Positions 44,530-53,674 of a stretch of DNA of 64,000 bases are shown here, in pieces. The notes beneath the pieces were generated by a model. The model made no database searches. It worked only from the letters and a program-made list of their open reading frames with translations, and was not told the DNA's origin. Every line of letters starts with the position of its first letter. Position 1 is the stretch's first letter. Origin of the DNA: Halocynthiibacter namhaensis (GTDB lineage: Bacteria > Pseudomonadota > Alphaproteobacteria > Rhodobacterales > Rhodobacteraceae); the NCBI RefSeq assembly GCF_000812685.1, contig NZ_JWIF01000073.1:1-64000 (forward strand), written 5' to 3'. The position numbers were made by a program, and so were the translations under genes.

Positions 44530-45419
44530 TCCCCTTCGGATTTCAGCCAATATTTCAGTTTTTGCGCACCACGGGACAGCGCTCTGCCCCCGGGCGTAAG
44601 GAAAAAATATCGTTGCACGCCGGGAACTGGTGGGAAAAGCGGACAGGCCTTCAAACCCAACGCCTGAACCAAATCATCACTGGCTGGCGCACGTGCCAAA
44701 GCAAAACCAAGCCCCTGCCCCGCGAACGAAAACGCAAGCGGCGTTGAATCCACCATCCTTAAATCCATGTCACGCATATCCACATCCGGTTGGGTCGCCA
44801 ACACCTGATGCCATCCAGATCGATGTGCCGCCACCTCATACAAACCATGCGATGTCAGATCCTGCGCCGACTGCACGCCCGCAACCATTTCCGGCCTTGC
44901 CACAACCCGCAATGTTTCGCGCAGGAAAGGTTCAGCCGTATCCGCAAAATCTGTCACTGAACCAAAGGCAATCTGCAAATCAGGTTCACGCCCGGGAAGG
45001 ATCGTCCGAAAGTCTGACAATGTTTCGCCGGTGATCAAGTTAACCCGCATGCCTGGGTTGGCCTCTTCAAAAGCGGCAAGCCGGGATGGCAGCCAACTCA
45101 TGGCCAATAACGAAACCGCCTGCAATGTGATCGACTTCTGATCTTGCCCACCGAACAGGGCGGCGGCGGTGGTTTCCACCGATGCCAAGGCTTGCTGCAC
45201 CACGGGCAGAAACGCTGCACCCGCCGGGGTTAGCTGCACTTTTTGAGGGCCACGTACGAACAATTGACGCCCCAAATGATCCTCCAAAGCGCGCACTTGT
45301 TGGCTGACGGCGGGCGCGCTGAGGTTGAGTTTTTCAGCTGCTCGCGCAAAGCTTTCTTCACGCGCGGCCGCTTCAAACACGCGCAACCAATTGAGGGATG
45401 GAATTCGAGAATGGCCCAT
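44517..45419 (-). CDS. LysR-family regulator (GcvA-like)
   Basis: A 300-residue LysR regulator, N-terminal winged helix SLNWLRVFEAAAREESFARAAEKLNLSAPAVSQQVRALEDHLG, with a periplasmic-binding-type effector domain from about residue 90. It resembles the GcvA/AmpR group in which members control the adjacent divergent gene. Here the divergent neighbours are the PhyH/HD oxygenase pair, 107 bp away, so it may sense their substrate. Effector unknown. Confidence 0.9.
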   Translation of the reverse strand: MGHSRIPSLNWLRVFEAAAREESFARAAEKLNLSAPAVSQQVRALEDHLGRQLFVRGPQKVQLTPAGAAFLPVVQQALASVETTAAALFGGQDQKSITLQAVSLLAMSWLPSRLAAFEEANPGMRVNLITGETLSDFRTILPGREPDLQIAFGSVTDFADTAEPFLRETLRVVARPEMVAGVQSAQDLTSHGLYEVAAHRSGWHQVLATQPDVDMRDMDLRMVDSTPLAFSFAGQGLGFALARAPASDDLVQALGLKACPLFPPVPGVQRYFFLTPGGRALSRGAQKLKYWLKSEGDHTR

Positions 45420-45526
45420 GTCGCAGGCTAAGCTCAGCTTTCCCTAAGTCGCAAGACATATTTCTTTCCTTGGCCCAGTGCCTGCCCTTTGATGAACTGA
45501 ATTGCCTCAACCATCAGAGATGAAAA

Positions 45527-46411
45527 ATGACATACACCGTTCCCAATGGCCTTAGCCAAGATCAACGCGATCATTATGAAACCCGTGGATTCGCCTGCAA
45601 CATCCCCGTCTTCAGCACGGATAAGGTTGCGCAACTTCGACATGAAATCGAAACGCTTGAGGCGTCACATGGCGCTGGTGCAAACGGACAGGACTTGAAC
45701 CAGTATTTTCGCGTGAACGGACATGTGGTGATCCCGCTTTTGGCGGAATTGGCCAAGACCCCCGCCATCTTAGACGCCGTTGAAAGCATACTGGGCGACA
45801 ATCTTTTGGTCTGGTCCGTCGAGTTGTTCATCAAAGAAGCCCACACCGAAAAAACCGTGTCTTGGCATCAGGATATCACCTATTGGGGCATGGGCGAAAC
45901 CAATGACGAAGTCACCGCTTGGGTCGCTCTAAGTGACGTCACCGAACAAGCAGGATGCATGCGCTTTATCCCTGGCAGCCATAAAAATGGGATTGTGGAT
46001 CACGAAGACACGCAAGATGAAAACAACCTTCTGTCGCGCGGACAACAGATTGCAGGGATTCGCGAAGAAGACGCACAGATGGGGGCTTTAAAGCCCGGTG
46101 AAATGTCCCTGCACCATGGGCGTTGCTTTCATGCGTCTGGCCCCAATAGATCTGATGACCGACGCATAGGTTTGGCCATTCGATACGTCACCCCTGAGGT
46201 CCGCGATGGTCTTCCTGGTCGTGATTATGCGATGTTGGTGCGCGGAACAGATGCTGCGCGTGGATGGGTGAACATTGCCGGTCCCCGTGATGTATTTCAC
46301 CGGGCAGATCTGTCGCTTTATGACAAGATCATTCAGGATCAACAGGCGACATTAACTGCGGGTGCTGAACATGACATCGCCCTTTATGCCGGAAAGGAAG
46401 CCAGCGCATGA
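45527..46411 (+). CDS. Phytanoyl-CoA dioxygenase family (PhyH) enzyme
   Basis: A 294-residue non-haem Fe(II)/2-oxoglutarate oxygenase. The HxD motif is H114/D116 in VSWHQDITYWG; a late His (probably H202 in FHASGPN) and Arg in SDDRRIGLAIRY complete the iron and 2-oxoglutarate sites. The substrate is unknown. Its stop overlaps an HD-domain gene by 4 bp, a pairing like PhnY-PhnZ, where a PhyH-type hydroxylase prepares an alcohol for the HD oxygenase. Divergent LysR gene upstream. Confidence 0.88.
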   Translation: MTYTVPNGLSQDQRDHYETRGFACNIPVFSTDKVAQLRHEIETLEASHGAGANGQDLNQYFRVNGHVVIPLLAELAKTPAILDAVESILGDNLLVWSVELFIKEAHTEKTVSWHQDITYWGMGETNDEVTAWVALSDVTEQAGCMRFIPGSHKNGIVDHEDTQDENNLLSRGQQIAGIREEDAQMGALKPGEMSLHHGRCFHASGPNRSDDRRIGLAIRYVTPEVRDGLPGRDYAMLVRGTDAARGWVNIAGPRDVFHRADLSLYDKIIQDQQATLTAGAEHDIALYAGKEASA

Positions 46412-47022
46412 CGCAAGCGGATCAAGATTACAAAGTGTCCTTCACGCAGATGAAAGACGGCACAAAAGAAGAATATCAAAAACTGGCCGAGCTTGAGCAC
46501 CCCTATCACGCATTGACCGCAGATCGCGTCATGGACGAGATGCGTCGCCAAGGGGAAGCATCCCTTGAAGGCTATCGGATCACACGGCTGCAACACGGCT
46601 TGCAATCTGCCACGCGCGCAGAAGCTGATGGGGCTGACATCGACTGGATCGTTGCGGCACTGCTTCACGATATCGGCGACGGATTGGCCCCGCAAAACCA
46701 TGATCGTTTTTCGGCCGAAGTCATCCGCCCCTTCGTGCGCTGGGAGGTCGCTTGGTGTATTGAGCATCACGGAATTTTCCAGATGTTATATTACGCGCGC
46801 CATTACAATTGGGACGAAAACGCACGTGATGAATTCAAAGATCATCCCTGCTTTGACACTTGCGCCACCTTCTGTGAACGCTGGGACCAAAGCGCCTTTG
46901 ACCCCGATTACCCGATGAAACCGCTTGAGTATTTCGAACCCATGGTCCGCGAAGTTTTTGCACGCAAAGCCTATGACCCCGACGTGATCCAAGAGAATAT
47001 GTCAATCGGCATTCATGTCTAA
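46408..47022 (+). CDS. HD-domain protein, PhnZ-like diiron oxygenase candidate
   Basis: A 204-residue HD-domain protein. Candidate metal ligands are H63 in LQHGLQSA, H87/D88 in ALLHDIGDG, H98 in NHDRF, H120 or H121 in IEHHGIF, and an Asp near 161-167. The HxLQxA segment with the 24-residue step to HD is what I recall from PhnZ/TmpB-type mixed-valent diiron oxygenases. The substrate-gating Tyr and Glu of PhnZ appear replaced (L53, Y56), so the substrate likely differs. A plain phosphohydrolase is the alternative. Overlaps the PhyH gene by 4 bp. Confidence 0.78.
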   Translation: MTQADQDYKVSFTQMKDGTKEEYQKLAELEHPYHALTADRVMDEMRRQGEASLEGYRITRLQHGLQSATRAEADGADIDWIVAALLHDIGDGLAPQNHDRFSAEVIRPFVRWEVAWCIEHHGIFQMLYYARHYNWDENARDEFKDHPCFDTCATFCERWDQSAFDPDYPMKPLEYFEPMVREVFARKAYDPDVIQENMSIGIHV

Positions 47023-47175
47023 AACCAATGTATATTACGGGGAAATAACCCCCAAAAGCGCTGGAATAGACACATATAATCCTCGTATCGGCATTCCTTT
47101 GCCGGTGCGACGCGCCATCACCGCCAAAGCAGTTAAGGGCTTGGCCTTTTGGCGATTATCCGGCATCAGGGTGGT

Positions 47176-47982
47176 ATGACAGAAAAAGCCGTGATTATTA
47201 TTCCCGCCCGTTATGGTTCCACCCGTTTTGAGGGTAAACCATTGGCCCCGCTTGTTGGCGCAACAGGTGTCTCGAAATCATTGATCCAACGCAGTTGGGA
47301 CACCGCCATGGAAGTGGATGGTGTCGATGGCGTTTATGTCGCCACGGATGACGAACGGATCGCTGATGCAGCACGTGCCTTTGGTGCCGATGTTCTGATG
47401 ACCGCAACCGATTGTGCAAATGGCACGGAACGTGTGGCGGATGCCTTGCGCAGCCTGCCAAGCCAACCCGACATCGTGGTGAACTTGCAAGGCGATGCGC
47501 CTTTGACGCCCCCTTGGTTTATCACCGATTTGATCGCCGAAATGCGCCGTGACAAATCCGTGCGGATGGCAACGCCGGTTCTGCGCTGTGATGGATTGAC
47601 CTTGAAAAACTTCCGCGAAGACCGCCGCAACGGGCGTGTTGGTGGCACCACGGCCGTGTTCAACACCGCCCGCGATGCGCTGTATTTTTCAAAAGAAGTG
47701 CTGCCCTATACGGATGATACCTATACACCCGGCGCCGAGACACCCGTCTTTCACCACGTCGGCGCTTATGCCTATCGCCCGGCCACATTGACCCAATATG
47801 TAAATTGGGGTGAATGCGTGTTAGAACAACTTGAAGGCTTGGAACAACTGCGGTTCTTGGCCAATGGCGTGCCTGTGCGCTGCGTAGAAGTCGAAGGGCG
47901 TGGGCGTGTATTTTGGGAACTGAACAACCCCGTAGATGTCGCACGGATCGAAACCGTCCTGCGTGAGAAAGGCTGGGAATGA
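47176..47982 (+). CDS. kdsB: 3-deoxy-manno-octulosonate cytidylyltransferase
   Basis: A 268-residue CMP-Kdo synthetase: IIPARYGSTRFEGKPLAPL nucleotide-binding start, YVATDDERIADAARAFGADVLMT, and VNLQGDAPLTPP (metal site). It activates Kdo with CTP for lipid A inner core or capsule linkers. ATG 47176 is used with AGGGTGG close upstream. First gene of kdsB-kdsA-kdsD-neuB-neuC. The 153-bp gap before it has no obvious motif beyond AT-rich promoter-like sequence. Confidence 0.93.
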   Translation: MTEKAVIIIPARYGSTRFEGKPLAPLVGATGVSKSLIQRSWDTAMEVDGVDGVYVATDDERIADAARAFGADVLMTATDCANGTERVADALRSLPSQPDIVVNLQGDAPLTPPWFITDLIAEMRRDKSVRMATPVLRCDGLTLKNFREDRRNGRVGGTTAVFNTARDALYFSKEVLPYTDDTYTPGAETPVFHHVGAYAYRPATLTQYVNWGECVLEQLEGLEQLRFLANGVPVRCVEVEGRGRVFWELNNPVDVARIETVLREKGWE

Positions 47983-48800
47983 AAACTGTAACCGTTGGAA
48001 ACGCCACTTTTGGCAATGACGCACCTTTTGTATTGATCGCGGGTCCTTGCCAACTTGAAGGCTTGGATCACAGTCGCGCCATTGCGGAAACATTGGCGAC
48101 GACCTGCAATGACCTAAACATCCCTTTCGTCTTCAAAGGCAGTTTTGATAAGGCAAACCGGTCCAGCATGTCCGGCAAACGCGGACTTGGCATTGAGGAA
48201 GGTCTATCCATCCTCAGCAAAATCGCCGCCGAGTTCAACTGCCCCACCTTGACCGACATCCATTCCGCTGATCAATGTGCGACTGCCGCGCAAGCCGTCG
48301 ATATTTTGCAAATCCCAGCGTTTTTGTGTCGCCAAACTGACCTGCTGCTGGCAGCGGGTGAAACCGGCGCGGCGATCAATGTCAAAAAGGGTCAGTTCCT
48401 GGCGCCTTGGGATATGGCCAATGTCGCCGATAAAGTCGCAAGCACGGGCAATGACCGTATTCTGTTGACGGATCGCGGCACATCCTTTGGCTATAACATG
48501 CTGGTCAGCGATTTCCGCAGCCTGCCGATCATGGCGGAAACAGGGTATCCCGTTGTGTTTGACGCCACCCATTCGGTGCAATTCCCTGGCGGCAATGGCG
48601 CATCCTCTGGCGGCAAGCGTGAATTCGTTCCCCCATTGGCACGCGCGGCTTTGGCGGTCGGCTGTTCGTCTTTGTTCATTGAAACACATCCAGACCCCGA
48701 CAACGCCCCAAGTGACGGGCCGAACATGGTGCCCTTGGCTGAAATGAAGGCCCTTCTCACACGCTTGAAGGCCTATGACGACCTAACAAAGCAGATCTAA
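47979..48800 (+). CDS. kdsA: 3-deoxy-8-phosphooctulonate synthase
   Basis: A 273-residue Kdo-8-phosphate synthase (arabinose-5-phosphate plus phosphoenolpyruvate). Landmarks: FVLIAGPCQLEG, FVFKGSFDKANRSS, DIHSADQCATAAQAVDILQIPAFLCRQTDLL and KKGQFLAPWDM. A metal-binding Cys is plausible at the AGPCQ position, as in metal-dependent KdsA enzymes. Start overlaps the kdsB stop by 4 bp. Confidence 0.95.
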   Translation: MKTVTVGNATFGNDAPFVLIAGPCQLEGLDHSRAIAETLATTCNDLNIPFVFKGSFDKANRSSMSGKRGLGIEEGLSILSKIAAEFNCPTLTDIHSADQCATAAQAVDILQIPAFLCRQTDLLLAAGETGAAINVKKGQFLAPWDMANVADKVASTGNDRILLTDRGTSFGYNMLVSDFRSLPIMAETGYPVVFDATHSVQFPGGNGASSGGKREFVPPLARAALAVGCSSLFIETHPDPDNAPSDGPNMVPLAEMKALLTRLKAYDDLTKQI

Positions 48801-48850
48801 ACACGGTTGAAATCTTCGACTTTTTATCAATCGGACAATGAGGTTCTTAC

Positions 48851-49858
48851 GTGCCCACATCAAACAAAATCTCACCTCTGCAATCTGTTTTGGATTCCCT
48901 TCAGGTCTTTCAAAACGGGCTTGAACAGACCCTAACCAGCGTATCAGAGCCTAAATTGGCGAAGATTATCACCGAAGCTGCCCAGGTCATGTTTGAGATG
49001 AAGGGCCGTTTGATCCTGTCCGGTGTGGGCAAAAGCGGCCATATCGCACGCAAACTTGCGGCAACGTTTTCATCCACCGGAACACCCGCCTATTTTGTGC
49101 ATGCGGCCGAGGCCAGCCATGGTGATCTTGGCATGATCCAAAGCGATGATGTCTTGGTGTTGATGTCATGGTCCGGGGAAACCCGCGAATTGTCAGACAC
49201 CATTGCTTATGGTTTGCGGTTTGACGTGCCGATCATTGCGATCACTGGGAATGCCAATTCAACTTTGGCCCGCAAAGCACAATTTCCAATCGTTCTGCCC
49301 CGCGCGGAAGAAGCCTGCCCCCACAATCTTGCCCCCACAACATCCACGCTTTTGCAATTGGCCATGGGTGATGCTTTGGCCGTGACCCTGCTGCGTATGC
49401 GTGGATTTTCTGAGGAAAGCTTTCGCAATTTCCACCCCGGCGGCAAGCTTGGATCTGTGTTGCAGCCCATCAGCGAGTTCATGCACAAGGGCGACCAACT
49501 TCCCCTATTGCCAGAAACCGCCCCGATCATCGAAGTTATCTCTGAGATTTCCAACAAGGGCTTCGGCATTGTTGGGCTTCAGGACACGGCCGGAAAACTG
49601 GTTGGTGTGATCACCGATGGGGACATCCGTAGATACCTTGAGAAAAACACATCTGGCACCATGCAATCCGTCATCCTCGCCGCGACGGCTGCGCAACTGA
49701 TGACCCCAAATGGCGTCACTTTGGATCAAGAACGACTTAGTGCGCGTGCCCTCAATATCATGCAAACCAATCTCATCACGGCGGCTTTTGTGACTGAAAA
49801 TGACACGCCCGTTGGGCTGGTCACCGTGCTGCAAATGTTGCAACGTGGTGTTGCTTGA
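48851..49858 (+). CDS. kdsD: Arabinose-5-phosphate isomerase (KdsD/KpsF type)
   Basis: A 335-residue SIS-domain isomerase with two C-terminal CBS domains, supplying arabinose-5-phosphate for KdsA. SIS landmarks: LSGVGKSGHIARKLAATFSSTG and MSWSGETRELSDT; FHPGGKLGS precedes the CBS pair, where GVITDGDIRR is typical. It starts with GTG (48851), after GAGG in the 50-bp gap. Its place among kds and neu genes favours a capsule or surface-polysaccharide role (KpsF type). Confidence 0.93.
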   Translation: MPTSNKISPLQSVLDSLQVFQNGLEQTLTSVSEPKLAKIITEAAQVMFEMKGRLILSGVGKSGHIARKLAATFSSTGTPAYFVHAAEASHGDLGMIQSDDVLVLMSWSGETRELSDTIAYGLRFDVPIIAITGNANSTLARKAQFPIVLPRAEEACPHNLAPTTSTLLQLAMGDALAVTLLRMRGFSEESFRNFHPGGKLGSVLQPISEFMHKGDQLPLLPETAPIIEVISEISNKGFGIVGLQDTAGKLVGVITDGDIRRYLEKNTSGTMQSVILAATAAQLMTPNGVTLDQERLSARALNIMQTNLITAAFVTENDTPVGLVTVLQMLQRGVA

Positions 49859-49930
49859 TCACATGCCCCTTTCTTGACAATTGCCCCTTGGCTTGTCAGC
49901 CATAACCAATCCACTTTGAAGAGAGACCCT

Positions 49931-50959
49931 ATGAAACTTGCACATCGCGAAATTGGCCCGGCTCATCCCCCTCTCGTTATTGCTGAGATTGGGATCAACC
50001 ACGAAGGTGATCTAAACGTCGCCAAGGAAATGGTGCGCATGGCGCGTGATGCGGGTTGTGAATGTGTGAAACACCAAACCCATATCGTCGAAGATGAAAT
50101 GACGGCCGAGGCGCAGCAGATCTTTCCGCCGAATGCCGATGTGTCGATCTGGGAAGTGATGCAGCGTTGCGCCTTGTCACGTGAAGACGAGATCGAGTTG
50201 AAGAATTACACCGAAAGCCTGGGGATGATCTATCTGTCGACCCCGTTTTCGCGCGCTGCTGCCGATTTCCTCAATGACATCGATGTATCCGGTTTCAAGA
50301 TTGGATCCGGCGAAGCTGATAATCTTCCATTGATCCGTCACATCGCACGGTTCGGCAAACCGATCATCATGTCGACTGGCATGCAAACCATTGAAACTAT
50401 GCGCGCTTCCGTTCAGATCCTTGAGGATTCTGGTGTAGAATACGCGTTGCTGGAATGTACAAATCTGTATCCAAGTCCGCCAGAAATCGTCTCCCTGAAG
50501 GGTGTGACTGACCTGAAAGCGGCCTTCCCCAATGCGACGGTTGGCTTTTCAGATCACTCGATTGGGCCGACAATGGCCTTGGCGTCCGTTGCGCTTGGCG
50601 CGACAATTTTGGAACGCCATTACACCGATAGCCGCTATCGCAAGGGGCCGGATATTTCATGTTCCATGGACCCAGCTGAGCTGAAGTTTCTCATTGATCG
50701 TTCGAAAGAAATCCACACGGCCCTGCACAATGAAAAGCAGCGCACCGGCCCTGAAGAAGACGTGTATCGCTTTGCCCGCGCCAGTGTTGTCGCAGACAAA
50801 GACCTGCCCGTAGGACATTTGATCACCGAAGCCGATATCTGGGCACGCCGCCCAGGTTCAGGTGATATTGCAGGATATGATTTTGACAAAGTCGTCGGAA
50901 AAACCCTGAAAGTTGCCGTGACGCATAATCAGCAATTGAAATGGTCTGATTTCGACTAA
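49931..50959 (+). CDS. neuB: Nonulosonate synthase, NeuB family
   Basis: A 342-residue sialic-acid-type synthase that condenses an N-acyl hexosamine with phosphoenolpyruvate. N-terminal VIAEIGINHEGDLNVAKEMV, ECVKHQTHI and FSDHSIGPTMALASVALGATILERHYT form the barrel; the C-terminal SAF (antifreeze-like) domain begins near RASVVADKDLPVGHLITEADI. The product (neuraminate, legionaminate or related) cannot be decided. ATG 49931 follows a GAGAGA-type site; upstream ATGs are not family-like. Confidence 0.92.
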   Translation: MKLAHREIGPAHPPLVIAEIGINHEGDLNVAKEMVRMARDAGCECVKHQTHIVEDEMTAEAQQIFPPNADVSIWEVMQRCALSREDEIELKNYTESLGMIYLSTPFSRAAADFLNDIDVSGFKIGSGEADNLPLIRHIARFGKPIIMSTGMQTIETMRASVQILEDSGVEYALLECTNLYPSPPEIVSLKGVTDLKAAFPNATVGFSDHSIGPTMALASVALGATILERHYTDSRYRKGPDISCSMDPAELKFLIDRSKEIHTALHNEKQRTGPEEDVYRFARASVVADKDLPVGHLITEADIWARRPGSGDIAGYDFDKVVGKTLKVAVTHNQQLKWSDFD

Positions 50960-51011
50960 GTCTTGCGCCTTGCCCCCAGCTATTCATAGCCAACCCAACG
51001 GATCGTCATCA

Positions 51012-52130
51012 ATGCAAAGCCTTTTGTTCGTCACCGGTACCCGTGCAGATTTCGGCAAACTTGAACCTCTTGCCACTGCGGCGCGGCTGGCTGGGTTCAA
51101 AGTGTCGTTCTTTGTCACAGGCATGCATTTGATGGCGCGCTATGGCCTGACCAAACTGGAAGTCCAGAAGACACCGGGGATCGTCAGCTATGAATTCATG
51201 AACCAGCGCGCAGGTGACCCCCAAGATACCATCCTTGCGAAAACTGTTCTTGGCTTTTCTGATTTTGTCGCCGAACAAAAACCTGACCTTGTGATCGTTC
51301 ATGGCGATCGCGTCGAAGCCCTGGCCTGCGCCCTTGTCTGTGCGACGAATTACGTGCGCTGTGCCCATATTGAAGGCGGCGAAGTGTCTGGAACAATTGA
51401 TGAAACCTTCCGGCACTGCAATTCAAAACTGGCCAATTATCATTTCGTCAGCTCGGCTGCCGCAGGAAAACGTGTTCAGGCCCTTGGCGAACCCGTCGAA
51501 AGCGTCCACGTCATTGGGTCGCCTGAACTTGACTTTCATTCGCAAAACTCGGGCGTGTCCTTGGCTGAGGTGAAATCACGCTATGACATCGGCTTTGATG
51601 ACTATGGGATTTGTGTGTTCCACCCCGTGACCTCTGAAGCAAGCCAAATGGAGGCTCAGGCCAAAACCCTATATGGGCAGCTTAAGGCATCGGGCCGTAA
51701 TTTCGTGCTAATCTTGCCAAACAATGACCCAGGATCCGAAGCGATTTTCGACGTCATAAATGCACTGCCCAACAGTCAATTCCGTGCCATCCCGTCCATG
51801 CGATTTGCACATTTCTCTGAACTGATGAAAAATGCCAGTGTCATGGTTGGGAACAGCTCAGCAGGCGTGCGTGAAGCGCCGTTCTTGGGGGTGCCATCCC
51901 TTGACGTGGGCACGCGCCAGACCAACCGCGCTCAGGGCCCATCCATCCACAGCACCGCAGCTTTGGATGCCCAAAACATCAGTGATTTCCTAGAAAGCCA
52001 ATGGGGCAAGCGTTACCCGCCACACACGGCTTTTGGCGAAGGGAATGCCACGGAACGCTTCGTCAAAACCTTGCAAGATCCCGAATTTTGGCAGGGTGGT
52101 TTGCAGAAAGAATTCGTGGACGCCACTTAG
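51012..52130 (+). CDS. neuC: UDP-N-acetylglucosamine 2-epimerase (hydrolysing), NeuC/LegG type
   Basis: A 372-residue epimerase of the NeuC group that converts a UDP-activated HexNAc to free ManNAc or a 2-epimer with loss of UDP. It shows FVTGTRADFGKLEPLA, VIVHGDRVEALACALVC, HIEGGEVSGTIDETFRH, and the late VGNSSAGVREAPFLGVPSLDVGTRQTNR. It makes the amino-sugar substrate for the NeuB-family enzyme encoded 52 bases upstream. Confidence 0.92.
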   Translation: MQSLLFVTGTRADFGKLEPLATAARLAGFKVSFFVTGMHLMARYGLTKLEVQKTPGIVSYEFMNQRAGDPQDTILAKTVLGFSDFVAEQKPDLVIVHGDRVEALACALVCATNYVRCAHIEGGEVSGTIDETFRHCNSKLANYHFVSSAAAGKRVQALGEPVESVHVIGSPELDFHSQNSGVSLAEVKSRYDIGFDDYGICVFHPVTSEASQMEAQAKTLYGQLKASGRNFVLILPNNDPGSEAIFDVINALPNSQFRAIPSMRFAHFSELMKNASVMVGNSSAGVREAPFLGVPSLDVGTRQTNRAQGPSIHSTAALDAQNISDFLESQWGKRYPPHTAFGEGNATERFVKTLQDPEFWQGGLQKEFVDAT

Positions 52131-52143
52131 GCCCAATCCACGG

Positions 52144-52179
52144 ACGGGCAACGCGCTAATAACATGACGCGTTGCCCGT
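52144..52179. terminator. Convergent terminator between neuC and SDR gene
   Basis: ACGGGCAACGCG (52144-52155) and CGCGTTGCCCGT (52168-52179) form a perfect 12-bp stem with a 12-base loop, placed between converging gene ends (52130 and 52195). On the plus strand GCTTTATGG follows. Confidence 0.85.
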
Positions 52180-52194
52180 GCTTTATGGTCGTTG

Positions 52195-52986
52195 TTACCA
52201 GCCGCTAAAGCCGCCATCCACATTGATCATCTGACCCGTCATATAGGCAGATTGTGAAGAGCACAGGAACAACATCGCGTCTGCGATCTCATCTGGTTCC
52301 GCCATACGACCGGCCATAATGAGATTGCTCACACGTTTCTGGAACTCTTCCGAATGGCCATTAAACACGGCACCTGGTGAAATGGTATTCACCGTAGCCT
52401 TGCGGGGCGCCCAATATCCGGCAAGCCATAAGGTCAACCCGTGCACACCCGCTTTTGTCGTTGAATAGGCAGAGAAATTCTTGAACGGCATGCCGTCATA
52501 AATTTCATGATGCGGACCGTTCAGCGCATACATGGACGCAACATTCACCAAAGTCGAAGGGTATTTCCCAACAATGTCACGATCCATTTGGCGGGCCACC
52601 ATAAAGGCACCTGTCAAATTGGTGCGCAGGATTTTTTCCCAATCATCCACGGTGGTATTTGCAAAGTCAGGAAAGCTTTTCCCGGCCCCCATCAACATTT
52701 CACCCGTGATAGCCGCGTTGTTCAAGACAACATTTGGGTTCAAGCCAGCACCTTGCACTTCTTTGAAAATCTCAGTGATCTGTTCTTCGCTTGAAACGTC
52801 CAGCTCAAAGAAATTAAACGCCGAGTTTTCCCCATGGGCTTCCTTCAATGCATCGGCGCGATGGCCCGGCAGATCCGTGGCGACAATCGTTGCGCCCGCC
52901 GCCAGCATACGACGAATATACGTGCTGCCCAAAACACCACCTGCACCGGTGAGAAAGATGGTTTTATCGCTTAACTGTTTATCCAT
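52195..52986 (-). CDS. Short-chain dehydrogenase (PtmA-like)
   Basis: A 263-residue SDR: cofactor loop TGAGGVLGSTYI, NNAAIT, catalytic Ser in NVASMYA and Tyr-Lys in YSTTKAGVHGL, with C-terminal MTGQMINVDGGFSGW. It overlaps the neuA-like gene by 8 bp and resembles the SDR (PtmA type) encoded with CMP-legionaminate genes in flagellin glycosylation loci. Its exact substrate is unknown but is probably a sugar nucleotide or amino sugar. Confidence 0.85.
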   Translation of the reverse strand: MDKQLSDKTIFLTGAGGVLGSTYIRRMLAAGATIVATDLPGHRADALKEAHGENSAFNFFELDVSSEEQITEIFKEVQGAGLNPNVVLNNAAITGEMLMGAGKSFPDFANTTVDDWEKILRTNLTGAFMVARQMDRDIVGKYPSTLVNVASMYALNGPHHEIYDGMPFKNFSAYSTTKAGVHGLTLWLAGYWAPRKATVNTISPGAVFNGHSEEFQKRVSNLIMAGRMAEPDEIADAMLFLCSSQSAYMTGQMINVDGGFSGW

Positions 52987-53674
52987 TGAGCTGTTCCTGC
53001 ATCAAAAGTTTCACCAGACGAAAATCAAACTCTTCGTCGATATCCAAGCACCGCGACGCGGGCATTACATAGGGAATTACGCGCCCCTCAAACAGGGCTT
53101 GTGCTTGTTTTAGATAGGCCGGATCAACCACATAGGTCGATGCAGCATGTTCATACACCACGGGCGCTTGCTGGCGTGCAACAACACCTCCAGGAAGTGG
53201 TTTCGACACATGAAGCGCCCCGGTTTCATCCGGTTCAACCAAGTTGAAATAGGGATTCTTACGCGCATCACAACAAGACATCACCATGTCAGGCTTTTGC
53301 GCGAAGAACAGATCCAACGCCTGATCAATATCTTCCTCGATCCGCAAAGGAGAGGTGCAATCGAGATCAAGAAACGCGCTGGCCGGGCCAACGTGTTTTT
53401 CAGCCTCTTCCAGCGCATGCTGCCAAACGTTCCACTTACCCGCAGTATCCGTCGCCAAATGAGCCGGGCGCAACCCAATTTCAAGCGCCCCTTTTGCCAC
53501 GGCATGGGCGTAAATTTCTTCGCTGTCAGTGGATACAACGACGGCATCCACCCGTTTGCTTTCAAACAATTGATCTAAAGACCAATCGATCAAGGGCTTG
53601 CCGCAAATGTCGCGAAAATTCTTTCCCGGCACGCCTTTGCTGCCTTTACGTGCGCCAATGTGGCCAATAATCAT
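52979..53674 (-). CDS. neuA: Acylneuraminate cytidylyltransferase family protein
   Basis: A 231-residue cytidylyltransferase: start MIIGHIGARKGSKGVPGKNFRDICGKPLIDWSL, VVVSTDSEEIYAHA and LDLDCTSPLR. It should activate a nonulosonic acid with CTP (NeuA, LegF or PtmB type). Note the normal ARxGSKGxP motif, here with a Lys (ARKGSKG). Overlaps its neighbours on both sides (4 and 8 bp). Confidence 0.9.
   Translation of the reverse strand: MIIGHIGARKGSKGVPGKNFRDICGKPLIDWSLDQLFESKRVDAVVVSTDSEEIYAHAVAKGALEIGLRPAHLATDTAGKWNVWQHALEEAEKHVGPASAFLDLDCTSPLRIEEDIDQALDLFFAQKPDMVMSCCDARKNPYFNLVEPDETGALHVSKPLPGGVVARQQAPVVYEHAASTYVVDPAYLKQAQALFEGRVIPYVMPASRCLDIDEEFDFRLVKLLMQEQLNG

Noticed and set aside
45527-47022. 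TmpA/TmpB phosphonate pathway assignment
   Set aside because: As I recall, TmpA is of the gamma-butyrobetaine-hydroxylase type, while this partner is PhyH-like, and the gate residues of the HD protein differ, so I did not give those names.
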